From Nansenia antarctica (lineage: Eukaryota > Chordata > Actinopteri > Argentiniformes > Microstomatidae): 64,000 nucleotides of DNA. The stretch is taken from positions 61,901,242 through 61,965,241 of the forward strand of contig OZ022344.1 in assembly GCA_963989245.1 (NCBI GenBank), in the 5' to 3' direction. This document shows, piece by piece, positions 28,166-39,800 of this stretch. A program made the translations under genes and the position numbers. The first letter of the stretch is position 1. The number at the start of each line of letters is the position of its first letter. The notes under the pieces are model-generated. The model was not told where the DNA came from. It made no database searches and saw only the letters and a program-made list of their open reading frames with translations.

Positions 28166-31100
28166 TCACGGCATGAGCCTCAATTCTGTAGCCTTACTCT
28201 CCAGTTCTGCCTCAATTTTTTTCAAATCACACATTTTTTCTTTGTATCTCTTCCTGAGGACGTTAGACTTTGTGATGAGCTGAGCCATCAAGGTGCCGGA
28301 CTTCCCCTCAGCTTGCTCAGCAAACTTGTCTGCATCCTTCTCCAGAGAATCAGATACCTCTAGAAGAGTTTGCTTCTTCCTTTTCAGCTCGATGATGTGC
28401 TCTTCTGCTGCTTTTCTTTTCTGCCCTTGTGCAGCGCTTTGCCTCTTCCTCTTCTCCAGGTCTAGGTGTTCTCTGTACTTTGACCTTGCTGATCCCACCG
28501 AAGTTAGCAGCTCCTTGGTGAGAGGGACATTGGCAACCCCCCCACAAACTGCAACATAGTCACAGACCAGTCTCTGGGCAATGACAGTGTCCTCCTGAAT
28601 GTTAACGGTCTCCACCTCCTTGTTAATGGAGAAGCCTCTCTCGACTGTCGCCTGCCCATGGGATAGGAGAAGACGCTTCTGACAGAAACCCCAGAGCTCA
28701 GGGTAGGGTTGGCTGAGGTAGCCATGCAGGAACACGTCAAGCCTGGTTTCCATGGGCCGGAAGGACAGGAAGTGCTCGTTTTTAGCCTCAACAGACAGGA
28801 AGTTCCCAAACTGTTGGATAATCACATCACCTATAACAAAACAGATGAAAGGAAATATGTGAAATATTATTTACATGATTAATCCTGATTAGCAGACAGG
28901 CTTATGTCCAATTGTCCATTGGCTAATAATCAGGGACAAAATTTCCAGCTTTTCTATTAACTATTCATACCAGCAGAGACACCTCCAGACAACTGCTTGT
29001 CTTGCAGTAACTTCTGCACTAGACTTCATTCTTCCCTGGCACCAGTCTGGGTCGGCGTACATGACTGTGGGGTCCAGACATGCCATCTGTCTCACGATGG
29101 GGTACTTCAGGGGGCTCCTGTCCTGGACTTTCTTTAGGATATTTGACATACCCGTCATGCAGTCCTTCCTAAACTCTAGGGCAGTGAGCTCCCCTACGGT
29201 GCCCTTTCTCTGGAGGTCCTGACAGATGGGTAATGTGTTTTAAATACAACTGAATGGCCTAACACAGTATTCTCTCCTGCCTGTATATGGACCATCATTT
29301 GATATAAAGTTAAGTAATACATCTAAATTACCTTGAGGGCTGCCTCAGCACCCAGGCCTATGTCGGCTTCCTTCGGGTTGACCCAGCTCTTCTGATCAGC
29401 GACATCCAGCCTGACCAGCTGCAGTGGAGTGATGTCATTGAGATGCTCCCTCTTGACGAAACGCCTCAGCACACTCTGAAAGGGTAACAAGAAAATGCAT
29501 GATGATTGTAAAGCAAGTACCTTTGATAACCACATTAACCATGAAATGCATTTCTATATAGTTATTTAAAATAATATCATATCACATATGCAATATATCA
29601 ATAACAGTATGATAAGTAACCTTTACTTAGCCAAAACATAATCTTTCAGTAATTTTATGTATTGACTAAGGACGAGTTTAATTAATCAAGCCACCCAGTA
29701 GCATCTGCCATTTCTCCCTGCTCACACACACATTCAGCATGCCCACACACACTCAACTTGTTTTGCTTTTGTTGTTGATTGTTCATTATTAATTTGATTA
29801 CCTTGGACAAGTCAGCCAAATCTTTGCCAAGGAATGGCATGACTGGTGTGTCAGTCTGGTACTTTGTGAGAAAGGGAGTGAAGGTCCTTGAGATGGCCAT
29901 GAAGAACTGTAGCTTGGGCAAGATGAGCGGATCTCGCTGGGCTGCTTCGATGGTGTCAAATGACGCTGTCCCAGGGTTTGGCAACTTTTTTGTCTTCACT
30001 GCATCCACATACTTCACCAGTGATGGCCATACCTTTAATTCCACCATGTGTATGTATTATATTATCATGCATGTCTATTTTATCATACATTGTGCAGCAC
30101 CTTGTAACTTTGTTTAGAAAGGTGCTATATAAATCAAGATTTTAATTACCTCTATAGCCCTCTCCACAACTGGCAGGTTCTCAATCCACCGATGGCCACA
30201 GAATGGTAATGGGAAGACTGAGGATTTGGTGAGGGCAATGAAGTCATCCCTCCTCGCTGGTGTATTGTGGAAAACAAAGTGCATTGCTCTCAACACCTTG
30301 GTGGGAGAGAGGAGAATGCTGAATTAGCCATCATCTCTCATGGGGAATGACAAAGTGTGTAAGGGAGCAATACTGCAGGTCCTTCCTCACTGCCCTATCA
30401 GACTGCTCAACCAGCAGCGCTCCCCAGTAGACCACACACACAGACACATACCAGAACTAAACTGACAGAATGACTGAACTGTACACATAATGTGTGCAGA
30501 CACTTTTGATTGCATAAACCCTTAGAAAAAGAACTTAGGAGTTAATAGTATGAAACATCTGTAAATTCATGCTCTCTTTAAATCCTGTCAAGTGTCCACT
30601 TGCTGTAATATTCCAATTTGCCTTGTGGGACAAATGAAAGATTACTTCTCATAGTTATAATCATCTTACCTTCTCCAGTTGCCACATGGAGAATCCACAC
30701 TTGAATGCGTTGTGTAGGGTATGGAGCCCACAGCTACCCACAACAACCAGCTGGGCACCACCATACTGCTCAGCATGCTCTTGCTGTAGAAGCTCCAGAA
30801 ACTTCCAGTTAACATTGGGTCCATCCATGGAGATGGACACCATGTTCCTCAGGTTCAGTCTCTCCACACACTCCTGAGAATGACATGAATATGATGAGAA
30901 TAATAACAATAATAATAAATGATGATGATAATGATGATTATAATAACAATAATAATAGCATGATTGCCAATGGTTCAATGTACTTTAACATTCTGTCTGC
31001 ACACATCCTCAGTTAACAAACTATAACTCATCCATCTACTCCCTCTCCCTACGCCCTTAGATACTCTCTCTCAACCGCCTTAATGCCCATGGTGCCGAGT

Positions 31101-31216
31101 TTGAATGTTTTCCTACAAACAGTGCATCTTGCTTCTTCTGGGTAGCCGGTGGACTTAAGCCAATCGCAAAATCTTCTGTCGTCAAGCCACCTCTCGTTGA
31201 ACTTGCACTTCCCCAT
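28166..31216 (-). pseudogene. hAT-like transposase gene, several exons, one region missing
   Basis: Minus-strand exons with GT/AG borders. 31216-31075: MGKCKFNERWLDDRRF ... CTVCRKTFKLGTMGIKAVE, a BED-like finger. 30865-30677: NMVSISMDGPNVNWKFLELL ... GSCGLHTLHNAFK, with catalytic-type Asp. 30302-30152. 30036-29803. 29475-29335. 29221-28970. 28828-28166: LLSHGQATVERGFSINKEVE, the hAT C-terminal dimerisation motif, then a basic coiled coil ending LRLMP. Only 200 bases lie between the first two exons, where relatives have about 200 residues, so the protein is incomplete. A plus-strand SINE-like 3' end (30048-30146) lies between exons. Transposition would need an enzyme from elsewhere. Confidence 0.65.
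30048..30146 (+). mobile_element. SINE-like 3' end in the transposase gene
   Basis: GCAGCACCTTGTAACTTTGT then GAAAGGTGCTATATAAATCA is a very common fish retroposon 3' region. It lies between two transposase exons of the hAT-like element. Confidence 0.55.
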
Positions 31217-31454
31217 CTCGCAGACTGGCTAATGCTAGGTAGCAAGCACTGCAGCTGACTATAACCAAAGGAACGCAAGGCGGAGGAGTCTGCGCGCTAC
31301 TCAATGAAATTAAACGTTTGCTCAATAGAAAAATGCCGCGAGAAAAAGTAAAATTAAATAGTCCTGCCCCGACAATTTTAAGACGTTTGGGTAAAGTATT
31401 TAAGACCAGTTTAAGACATTTGTAATGAATTTAAGACATTTTAAGGCCTTAATT

Positions 31455-32051
31455 TTAGATACATGAATTTAAGACTTTTAAAGGATCCGCGGAAACCCTG
31501 TCTCTGTCTGCCTTGGCCTTGGTCTTGGCCTCCTGCAGTTGTTTCTGCAGGGCGGTGAGGTCCTCAGTGGCCTTGGCGGTGGTGACCATGTTGGCCTCCT
31601 GCAGCTCCTGCACCTTGGCGGTGGTGAGCTCCTGCTTGAACTTGTGGAACTCTATCTCCGCCGCCTGGGTCGTCAGGCGGAACTGATGAATCGTGATGGT
31701 CGCCTCCTGTTCCCAACACTTGGCCTGAAGGGTCTCCTTCTCAGCCCGGACCACCTTCATCTGGGCCTGAAGGGTCTCCTTCTCAGCCAGAAGGGTCTCC
31801 TTCTCAGCCAGAAGGGTCTCCTTCTCAGCCCGGACCCCCACCATCTTGGCCTGAAGGGTCTCCTTCTCAGCCAGAAGGACCTCCTTCTCAGCCCGGACCA
31901 CCACCATCTGGGCCTGCTGAACCTTCTTCATCCTGGGCGCCTCCGCCACCGTCCCGAAAAGAGTGAAATTCGATGTTGTGGTGGTCGTATCACTCATGTT
32001 TGCTCTGCAGACCTTACACACTGCTGTTCTTTTCTTTCTACTATCATCCAT
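31455..32051 (-). CDS. Finger-like plus coiled-coil protein, copy in second array (198 residues)
   Basis: Starts MDDSRKKRTAVCKVCRANMS and runs through four RAEKE-type coiled-coil repeats, one more LLAEKE block than the 12116-12883 copy. Its C-terminus KADRDRVSADPLKVLNSCI is read from the end of the inserted hAT element, so the original C-terminal part is cut off. Function unknown. Confidence 0.45.
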   Translation of the reverse strand: MDDSRKKRTAVCKVCRANMSDTTTTTSNFTLFGTVAEAPRMKKVQQAQMVVVRAEKEVLLAEKETLQAKMVGVRAEKETLLAEKETLLAEKETLQAQMKVVRAEKETLQAKCWEQEATITIHQFRLTTQAAEIEFHKFKQELTTAKVQELQEANMVTTAKATEDLTALQKQLQEAKTKAKADRDRVSADPLKVLNSCI

Positions 32052-32375
32052 CCATATATATATATTATGCTATATACAGTGGGAATGTGGCATCCAGCCT
32101 GCGCTCCATTGCCTCCAATTGTCTGTGAGCTGTAGCCTCACTAGAGCGCCTGGCCTTCGGAATGCGCCGCAGCTTGTTGTTGGCGTCGACAAACTCCACC
32201 ATCTTGTTGCACACGCACGCCGATCGCTCACCATTGGGATATTGGCCTTGTTGTAAAATGGCCGCACCTGCTCCAGGACGACCTTGGCTGCCTCGAACCG
32301 TGACAAGGTCGAACCGGGTCGCTTGGCATGCAGTTGAAACCTCCTGTTTGCTCCCGAAACGTATTTGCCTCATTA

Positions 32376-33245
32376 TCAATCCCTGTCTTTCGCAGTAACC
32401 TGCACCTGGGTTTTGATTGATTGATTGATTGAAAACTTTATTAGAAGATTTGCAGAAGTAGGTACATGAAAGTACATATTACATCGCCGACTGAAGCCTT
32501 TGGTCGTGTAAGCCTGTCTAACCTCGCTGCAGCTCCGGGCTTTCATCTCCCCTCCAGACAAGGACAGCAGCACAGAGAAAGTGAACCACAACACCACTTG
32601 TATTCTCCACATCGCACACGTCGGTAGTAAATCCCAGTAAATGTTTGCGTAAGAAATATATCCGTTATAGCCGAGACCCCCAAAACGTCTGGCTGGACAA
32701 TCCCCGACGGTCCGCGATCTCTCACTTTCTCCCTTGGAGAGGCTGTCTCCCATGGTGTCAGACATTTGTTCAATCACATCTCTGTCTGCCTTGGCCTTGG
32801 TCTTGGCCTCCTGCAGTTGTTTCTGCAGGGCGGTGAGGTCCTCAGTGGCCTTGGCGGTGGTGACCATGTTGGCCTCCTGCAGCTCCTGCACCTTGGCGGT
32901 GGTGAGCTCCTGCTTGAACTTGTGGAACTCTATCTCCGCCGCCTGGGTCGTCAGGCGGAACTGATGCATCGTGATGGTCGCCTCCTGTTCCCAACACTTG
33001 GCCTGAAGGGTCTCCTTCTCAGCCCGGACCACCTTCATCTGGGCCTGAAGGGTCTCCTTCTCAGCCAGAAGGGTCTCCTTCTCAGCCCGGACCACCACCA
33101 TCTGGGCCTGCTGAACCTTCTTCATCCTGGGCGCCTCCGCCACCGTCCCGAAAAGAGTGAAATTCGATGTTGTGGTGGTCGTATCACTCATGTTTGCTCT
33201 GCAGACCTTACACACTGCTGTTCTTTTCTTTCTACTATCATCCAT
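32376..33245 (-). CDS. 289-residue chimeric frame: finger, coiled coil, glypican signal peptide
   Basis: One uninterrupted frame starts MDDSRKKRTAVCKVCRANMS, has three RAEKE coiled-coil blocks and the KFKQELTTAKVQELQEAN segment, then CPARRFGGLGYNGYISYANI and WDLLPTCA. It runs in phase into MWRIQVVLWFTFSVLLSLSG and KARSCSEVRQAYTTKGFS of glypican exon 1 and finally antisense LINE tail. An internal hydrophobic segment like this would act as a membrane anchor, not a cleaved signal. There is no evidence of expression. The frame shows that the glypican 5' UTR is open and was translated by chance. Confidence 0.45.
   Translation of the reverse strand: MDDSRKKRTAVCKVCRANMSDTTTTTSNFTLFGTVAEAPRMKKVQQAQMVVVRAEKETLLAEKETLQAQMKVVRAEKETLQAKCWEQEATITMHQFRLTTQAAEIEFHKFKQELTTAKVQELQEANMVTTAKATEDLTALQKQLQEAKTKAKADRDVIEQMSDTMGDSLSKGESERSRTVGDCPARRFGGLGYNGYISYANIYWDLLPTCAMWRIQVVLWFTFSVLLSLSGGEMKARSCSEVRQAYTTKGFSRRCNMYFHVPTSANLLIKFSINQSIKTQVQVTAKDRD
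32411..32484 (-). mobile_element. LINE 3' tail, copy in second array
   Basis: Same 5'-truncated LINE end and same junctions as at 13247-13318. One unit fewer or more of TTGA may be present, but otherwise no difference was seen. Confidence 0.8.
32487..32612 (-). pseudogene. Glypican exon 1, captured copy 2
   Basis: Same 41 residues from MWRIQVV to TTKGFS as at 13321-13446, with no coding difference seen. The ATG is at 32612-32610. It lies between the LINE tail and a type 3 module, as in array 1. Confidence 0.75.
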
Positions 33246-33629
33246 CCATATATATATATATTATGCTATATACAGTGGGAATGTGGCATCCAGCCTGCGC
33301 TCCATTGCCTCCAATTGTCTGTGAGCTGTAGCCTCACTAGAGCGCCTGGCCTTCGGAATGCGGCGCAGCTTGTTGTTGGCGTCGACAAACTCCACCATCT
33401 TGTTGCACACGCACGCCGATCGCTCACCATTGAAGGGTCTCCTTCTCAGCCCGGACCACCTTCAGTGCCTCAAGGGTGAGTGATGACATGCTCTCGGTCC
33501 AACACGCCAAACCTTCTCTTCTTGCTTCACGTTAATTTTTCCTCAGTAGTCAGAGAATAGCAGCAGTAGCTAGTGATGTCTCCTTCCGTGCCGACGGACG
33601 TCCTGGGTGTACGTTTCCGTAGCAGATAG

Positions 33630-34306
33630 TCACCTAGTCAAGTTCGCTTGACAACTGAAGATGGCAAGGAAACAAGTTCACAAATAATATCTGGGCCCCA
33701 TACACCGCAGGACTCCAGATACTTCTGTTTATTGTAGTGGATGAGGGGCACTGTACGGTAGCGTCCTGCCTCTGTAGAGGATGAGGGGCACTGTACGGTA
33801 GCGTTTTGGACGCTTTTGGGAGTGTTTTGATTGAGACAGGGATGGTTGAGTCTGACATTTGGCCGTCTGAGGGGGACAATTGGTCACCGGCTCAGCTAGT
33901 GTCTCCAGTGGGCCGAAAAAGTTTGTGAGATGGAGTTCGTCCAGAGAATAGCAGCAGTAGCTAGTGATGTGTCCTTCCGTGCCGACGGACGTCCTGGGTG
34001 TAAGTTTCCGTAGCAGATAGTCACCTAGTCAAGTTCGCTTGACAACTGAAGATGGCAAGGAAACAAGTTCACAAATAATATCTGGGCCCCATACACCGCA
34101 CGACTCCAGATACTTCTGTTTATTGTAGTGGATGAGGGGCACTGTACGGTAGCGTCCTGCCTCTGTAGTGGATGAGGGGCACTGTACGGTAGCGTCCTGC
34201 CTCTGTAGTGGATGAGGGGCACTGTACGGTAGCGTCCTGCCTCTGTAGTGGATGAGGGGCACTGTACGGTAGCGTCCTGCCTCTGTAGTGGATGAGGGGC
34301 AGTTCC
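33630..34306. repeat. Last two type 1 modules; expanded 40-bp minisatellite
   Basis: 33630-34021 is a normal type 1 module with two 40-bp units. The next (from 34022) has more than four units (34128-34306; GTAGTGGATG at the unit joint instead of GTAGAGGATG). It stops within a unit at GATGAGGGGCA, joined directly to the stop codon region of the MULE gene. Confidence 0.88.
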
Positions 34307-35147
34307 TCAGTGCTTTTTGGCCAGGCTGGTGTTTGAGGCCACTGCAGAAGTCAAGTTGTGCCGCTTGACTGGTCGCCCAGCAGACAAGCGCCTTTTTGAG
34401 CCGCAGCTCTGCTTCCTCCGTGCCACAGCTGTGGGCTGGCAGCCAATCATTGGGCCTGGCCGTTTGGCGGCCCGCCTCAAAGTGACTGCCCGTCTGCTGG
34501 TCAGAGTACTGCTCCTTCCAAAGGTGTGGACAGCTGACAGTAGTGCAGCTGGGTTGTTCTTCAGCAGCTGATGCTGTTTGGCCATCTTCACCAACCCAGC
34601 GAAGAAGAGGGGATCCTCTTGGCCTCTTCTTTTCAGATCCTCTATCATGTTTTCCACGATGGAGGCACCACCAGAATCTGTGATATCCAAGAAGAAAATA
34701 GGTTTGAATTAATTTACATACAGTGAAGGAACTGTTCTAAAAATGTCCATTATCCGCAATGCTATTCCAATCTCAGCAGAATCGTTGAATACTACAGTGC
34801 TCTGTCTGTATGGCAGTCACACTGAACCACATTCACCACTATTAACAAACACTGTTAACAATGATGATGATGATACAGGATGATACGGACCAGGCAGAGG
34901 AACATGTACTTCAGGGTCCTCTTCCATTGGACCAAAAGAATCTCCCTCATCAGCAGGACATTCACGTCTGCACACACTGCTTTTAAAAAGGTGCATAAGT
35001 ATTACTGTCTGTCCCACCCACATGATTGATTATGAACTTTTTTTTTTTCTTTCTTTTTTTTGTTCACAGGTCCAAAAACATTTTATTCATTTCTGAGGTG
35101 AGGGTTCAACACAAAGAATACCCAACACACATGATTGAGCGGATTTG

Positions 35148-35178
<31 letters not shown>

Positions 35179-36778
35179 ACACACACACACCGTTTAACAA
35201 GGACACCTGTTTCCTCAAAATGAATGAATGAATGAATGGTCTTTATTGTCATTGCTACAGTACAGGTACCAAACAACGAAATTTAGGAGGGGTGGCTCCC
35301 CTGGTGTTAGGAAAGGAAAGAAAAAAAAAAACACTAGGGAACACAGAGCAAACACAGCTGTAGTCGAAAATGTATTCTTCGGTGCCCCGCGGTGGTGTAG
35401 CGGTCTAAGCACTGGCCACTAGTGTTCGTATCCCGGCTCGCCAGATCCAGATATGGCCGAGGCACACGGGAAGCGGCATATTGGCCGGCCGCTTCCGAGG
35501 GCGGTATAGGAGTATTTCTGGACTAGGATCCGTCGCGCAACACCGCCCCCGTCTGGTGCTGGAGTAACGGTACTGGGCTCGAGGAGCCAGTCAGCCTAGT
35601 CTGCCTGGCGGCCTCCTCTGGGACTGCCGGCCACGGGGTCGTGCGGCGGATCCTTCGCAATAGGCAGGGGATAATTGGATGCTAAGTTGGGTTAAATTGG
35701 CTACCAAATTGGGTGAAAAGGGGATAAAATCTGAAAAACAAATTTAAGAAAAAAAAAAGAAAATGTATTCTTCTACTAGAACCTGTTGCTACTTTGACAC
35801 AGTGTATTGTGTGACCTAACCTGACTGTGATCACCTACCCAGGAGTGACTGATGTGGCGTTCCCTCCAGCAGACTGAACTGTCTCAGAGGTTGGAAGAAG
35901 TCCACAGATACGGTTGCTTGAAAATACAAAAACAATGTTGAGATGAGCAAGTCTAATAGACTACAGTAGATTGTACCATGGTCTTTGCGATGATAGCACT
36001 CCAAGCATAAGAATTGTTATAATTCTTAATGCCTGTTGCTTGGCACGTTGTTTGGGTTACGTAAATATAGCAAAGCACAAATAATTTATATTTTACTGTA
36101 GGAGTATTTCTTTGTTTTTGGTAGGCAACTGTGTTATTAGGGCAGTAATTAGCTAAGGTTCTTTGACTCCACGATCGGGCATTAGTACTGTCCAATGCCT
36201 GCCTGCCTGCGTACCCGCTGACATCTTCATACAAATAATCTAGTACTAGTCCTTCCTTGTCCCCCTTCTCCTTTTTACTCTCTTCTTCACCTCTTCACTA
36301 GCTGATGTGTGGTGAGCTGTAGTGTGCACAAGCTGCAGCCTAAGCATCACCCAGGTGGGCGCTACACATTGGTTGTGATGTGGTGTGCCCCTTCTTCCTC
36401 TCCCACTCCACTTTGAGCATTGTTTGATGGAAAAGGGCTCTATAAATGCAATAAATTATTATTATTTTATCATTATAAATCATAAAAACCCAAAATTACC
36501 TCCTGATGTGAGCTTCAGAAGCTCAGCTTTCTGCTCAGCAGTAGTGGGAATGTAATTGTTGGACAAGCAGTGGTAGTGTTGCACCACTGCTTCTTGGTGC
36601 CTGCATGGTGCCCCTGTCTGTCCAGCTGGACAGGTGCACTGCTCAGACTCCATGTCCACCTCATACATTGCTGTCGACCCCTTGACCTTGAACAGCTTCT
36701 CCTCAATCTGTCAGACATTAAGAAAGAGAAGATTCTGTTTAAACACTAACTCAGTGTTGAAAGTTTCTGTGAATCTAA

Positions 36779-36834
<56 letters not shown>

Positions 36835-39800
36835 TTTAAAACTGTTACCTGCTGAATGTCGCTGGCTTCAATGCTGCTGTCATGAGCCAAGAAGCGGGAA
36901 CGCTGGAAAGCCTCTCTGTGGCCAAGGGCAACATCAGTGATGCGGGCTACATAGTATGTCTCCAGCCGGGAGGTGAGCATATCAAAGAGCTGCGGGGGGT
37001 TGAACGCTTTGGTCCTCAGCATGATCTTGTCTTTGAGGACACGCATCGCCGCCTCCACAAAGTTATTTGTGTCGTTCCCTCGAGTACGCAGCTCCACTCT
37101 GGAGCTCAGCGCCCAGTCTTCCCTCCTGTTGTACAGCCGCTCCAGGTAGACCAGGTATTTACGGTACCTGGAATGGATTACAAGACAAAAAGTGTATTAC
37201 ATTAACTGATGTTACAGGCATGAAATGTGTGAAATTACCATTTGTCAACTAAGTATCTTCACTATTGTAAAGCCAACTGTCTCTAAACTCCACACTAACC
37301 TGACAGCAACTGGATTTTCCCTGGCCTGCCTGTACAGCCTGTCTACCTCAGAGACCTCCCTGCTGTACAACATGTCCCTGATGAAGGCAAAGAGGGTTTG
37401 CCTGTCTCCCTTCTCCACATCACTCTCCTTACTCCACAGCCACCTCCAGGTAGCTTGGAGGAGGTGGAAGGAGCAGAGCAGCAGTGTAGCCTCAGGAAAT
37501 GCCTGCTTTAGAGCTCCCCTCTCTGCACTGGAGTCATCTGTCAGGAACACGCCAGGTCCTGCCTGTCCTTTCCCTGCAAAGCCTTCCCTTCCAATGAGCC
37601 CTTTCAGCAGCTCCAGCCCCTCAAAGATTGTACCTTTGTCCTCCGCTTGAGTGATGATGATCCCAAGGGGAAGGCCACCTGCACATGTGTGTGTGAGGAG
37701 GAGGAAGACCCGGCAGTTCTCTCTGTCCATGTTCCCCGAGGAGTCGATGAAGCAGAGCTCCCCACTGTGCTTGTTGGTGTGAAGGCGTTTCATCAGTGGG
37801 GAGCATATCTCGATGAGAGGAGCTCCAGCAGAGGAAGTGGTCATCCTGGCACACACTTCTCCACACTTGGTGTTGTACTCCACCACCTGTCGTTCCAGAG
37901 CTTCCAGCATAGAAGGGCCTTGCTGTGCACCATACTCTCCCCTGCACACCTTTTGGAAGAGTCTGAACAAAAAAAAATTAGCCAATAAAGTTATAATATG
38001 CATGCTGTATACCGTTTCAAACTATACATCCCACTCCACTGCTCATATGTGTTCAAATGTGTGACACATACACAACCATCATCAACATAGTATTATACAG
38101 TCTTAACCCCAATCATGTGAGGGGTCTTTTGACAATACATACATAATAACTACAATATGATCTTAAAAAAAAGGTGCACCTTTGGACAAACTGGAGATCT
38201 GGGCAGATCTCTCTGTTCGCTGAGGCATGGACATATCTCTCCCCATACTGCATTTGCAGGTTGTGCTTCAACACACAAAGTGCTGATGTGGGAGAGTGGC
38301 CGATTTTAAAATGCCTCGTCAGGCTCTCAATTGATTCCGTCCCCACATCTCTGTGCCCAAGGGCCTCGGCCACAAACAGGTTGTGGTTGTGGGTGTTCTT
38401 TACCATGACTTCCAATGGGAAGTCAGGCATGTGTCTGTCCTTGCAGCTGTTGACAGAATCATATCAACTTTATGTTAAGTTTGAGCCAGTGAATGAGGGA
38501 ATCAGTGGATTGGTGAGGTAACAAGGAGGATGTGGATGAGTTGAAATACTTGGCGTCAACTATCCAAAGTAATGGAGAGCGTAAAATAGAGGTGAAGAAG
38601 GTAGTGCAAGCTGGGTGGAGTGGGTGGAGAAGTGTCTTAAGAATGATTTGTGACAGAATGCTACCAGAATTCTACCACCAATAGTGAAAAGGAAAGTTTA
38701 CACGTGGTGGCATTGTCTGACAAATAACTAAACAAGAGGCAGAGCTTGGTTTTGGACATGGCAGATAGGAGACAAGCTGGTAGGGGTAAGGATGCTGGAG
38801 ATAGAGCTGAAGGAAAAGGCGGAGGCCTAAAAGAAGGTATATGGTGTGGTGAGGGTGGGCATGCAGATGGTTGGAGTGAGAGAAGCTGATACAGGACAGT
38901 TTAAAATGGAAAAAAATACTCTGCTAACGAGGATGTTAAGTTTAAGCCAAGGATGAATATAACAACATGATTAGCAGCGTACAGTAGACCTGCATACATC
39001 TCTCAACTCACCGGCTAATCCGCCCACTTAGAGGCTGGCACTGTTTCAGGGTGAGAGACATTGTGGCTGGACAGCATGTGTTTTTAGATGAATGTCTCGA
39101 ATTGGCTGTCATAGACCTCACATCAACATGGTGCTGACACTTGTAGTCCACCTAAACAAAACATTATATTCACTATATAAACGTAAAGTGGAAGGAGTTG
39201 AGAACCTATGTGAATGCCATCCGCCTGATACGTGACTGTTTGGAGCAGGCACAAGACATTTTAACTGTTACCTTGAAAAGAACGCGCTTTGCCAGACATG
39301 GAATGGTTCTTTGGACCCTCCATGTTACCCCGGAGTGTTTTGCTGCCTTCACCCACTCCCTTGCCTCGTCCTCTGTCCTGACCTGGACTCTAATTTGTGC
39401 CTCAAATGAAGCATGATCCCCTGGTGATGGCAGGTCCATGTATTTGCACACATGGTATGTGTGATCAGGGGGTAGCCAACTCTGCAGATGGAAGCCACAG
39501 AGGAAGAAAATACAATTAGTATGGACGGATATACATTGGGACTTTTACCTCATAACCTTATCCTACAATGATGACTTATTGCGATTCTCATCAGTTCCCT
39601 TCTTCCAGTTGCTAGGTTCATAAATAAACACTTTAGGGCTCAATCTGTCAATAACAAGCTAGTACTCAACAATAAGCAATCCGGTCTTCTCTGGTCATAA
39701 CTGTCATCATATTTCATATTTACATGCTAACAGCAATTTAATTTGAAGGGCTTGACTTTGTAGCCTACATTATGTGTGAACACATTACTTTTTCCTTGTG

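Larger units (their letters stand above)
27884..31500 (-). mobile_element. hAT-like DNA transposon with 5-bp target duplication
   Basis: The left end CAGGGTTTCTGCAGG and right end (reverse complement) CAGGGTTTCCGCGGATCC are inverted termini. TCTCT occurs directly outside both ends (27879-27883, 31501-31505), while the undisrupted sequence elsewhere in the arrays has it once, so TCTCT is the target duplication. The CAGGG start, BED-like finger and ERGFS motif say hAT-like. Classical hATs duplicate 8 bp, and a 5-bp group is called hAT5 in repeat catalogues. Inner ends carry repeated TTAAGAC motifs. The transposase gene runs leftward. Confidence 0.85.
31501..33629. repeat. Second modular array, right part
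   Basis: Two head-to-tail copies of the long type 3 unit (31501-32612 and 32601-33440), each with coiled coil, finger, (TA)n and upstream domain. The first includes the LINE tail and the glypican exon. At 33432 the sequence jumps from CTCACCATTG to a coiled-coil scrap AAGGGTCTCC and then to 33471-33629, a copy of 2089-2248. Confidence 0.85.

Noticed and set aside
2380..34306. 40-bp repeats as a possible CRISPR array
   Set aside because: Units are directly adjacent without unique spacers, and the DNA is vertebrate. It is a minisatellite.
35381..35460. tRNA gene
   Set aside because: A and B boxes are present, but the cloverleaf is not maintained; the sequence continues into a SINE body with A-rich end and target duplication.
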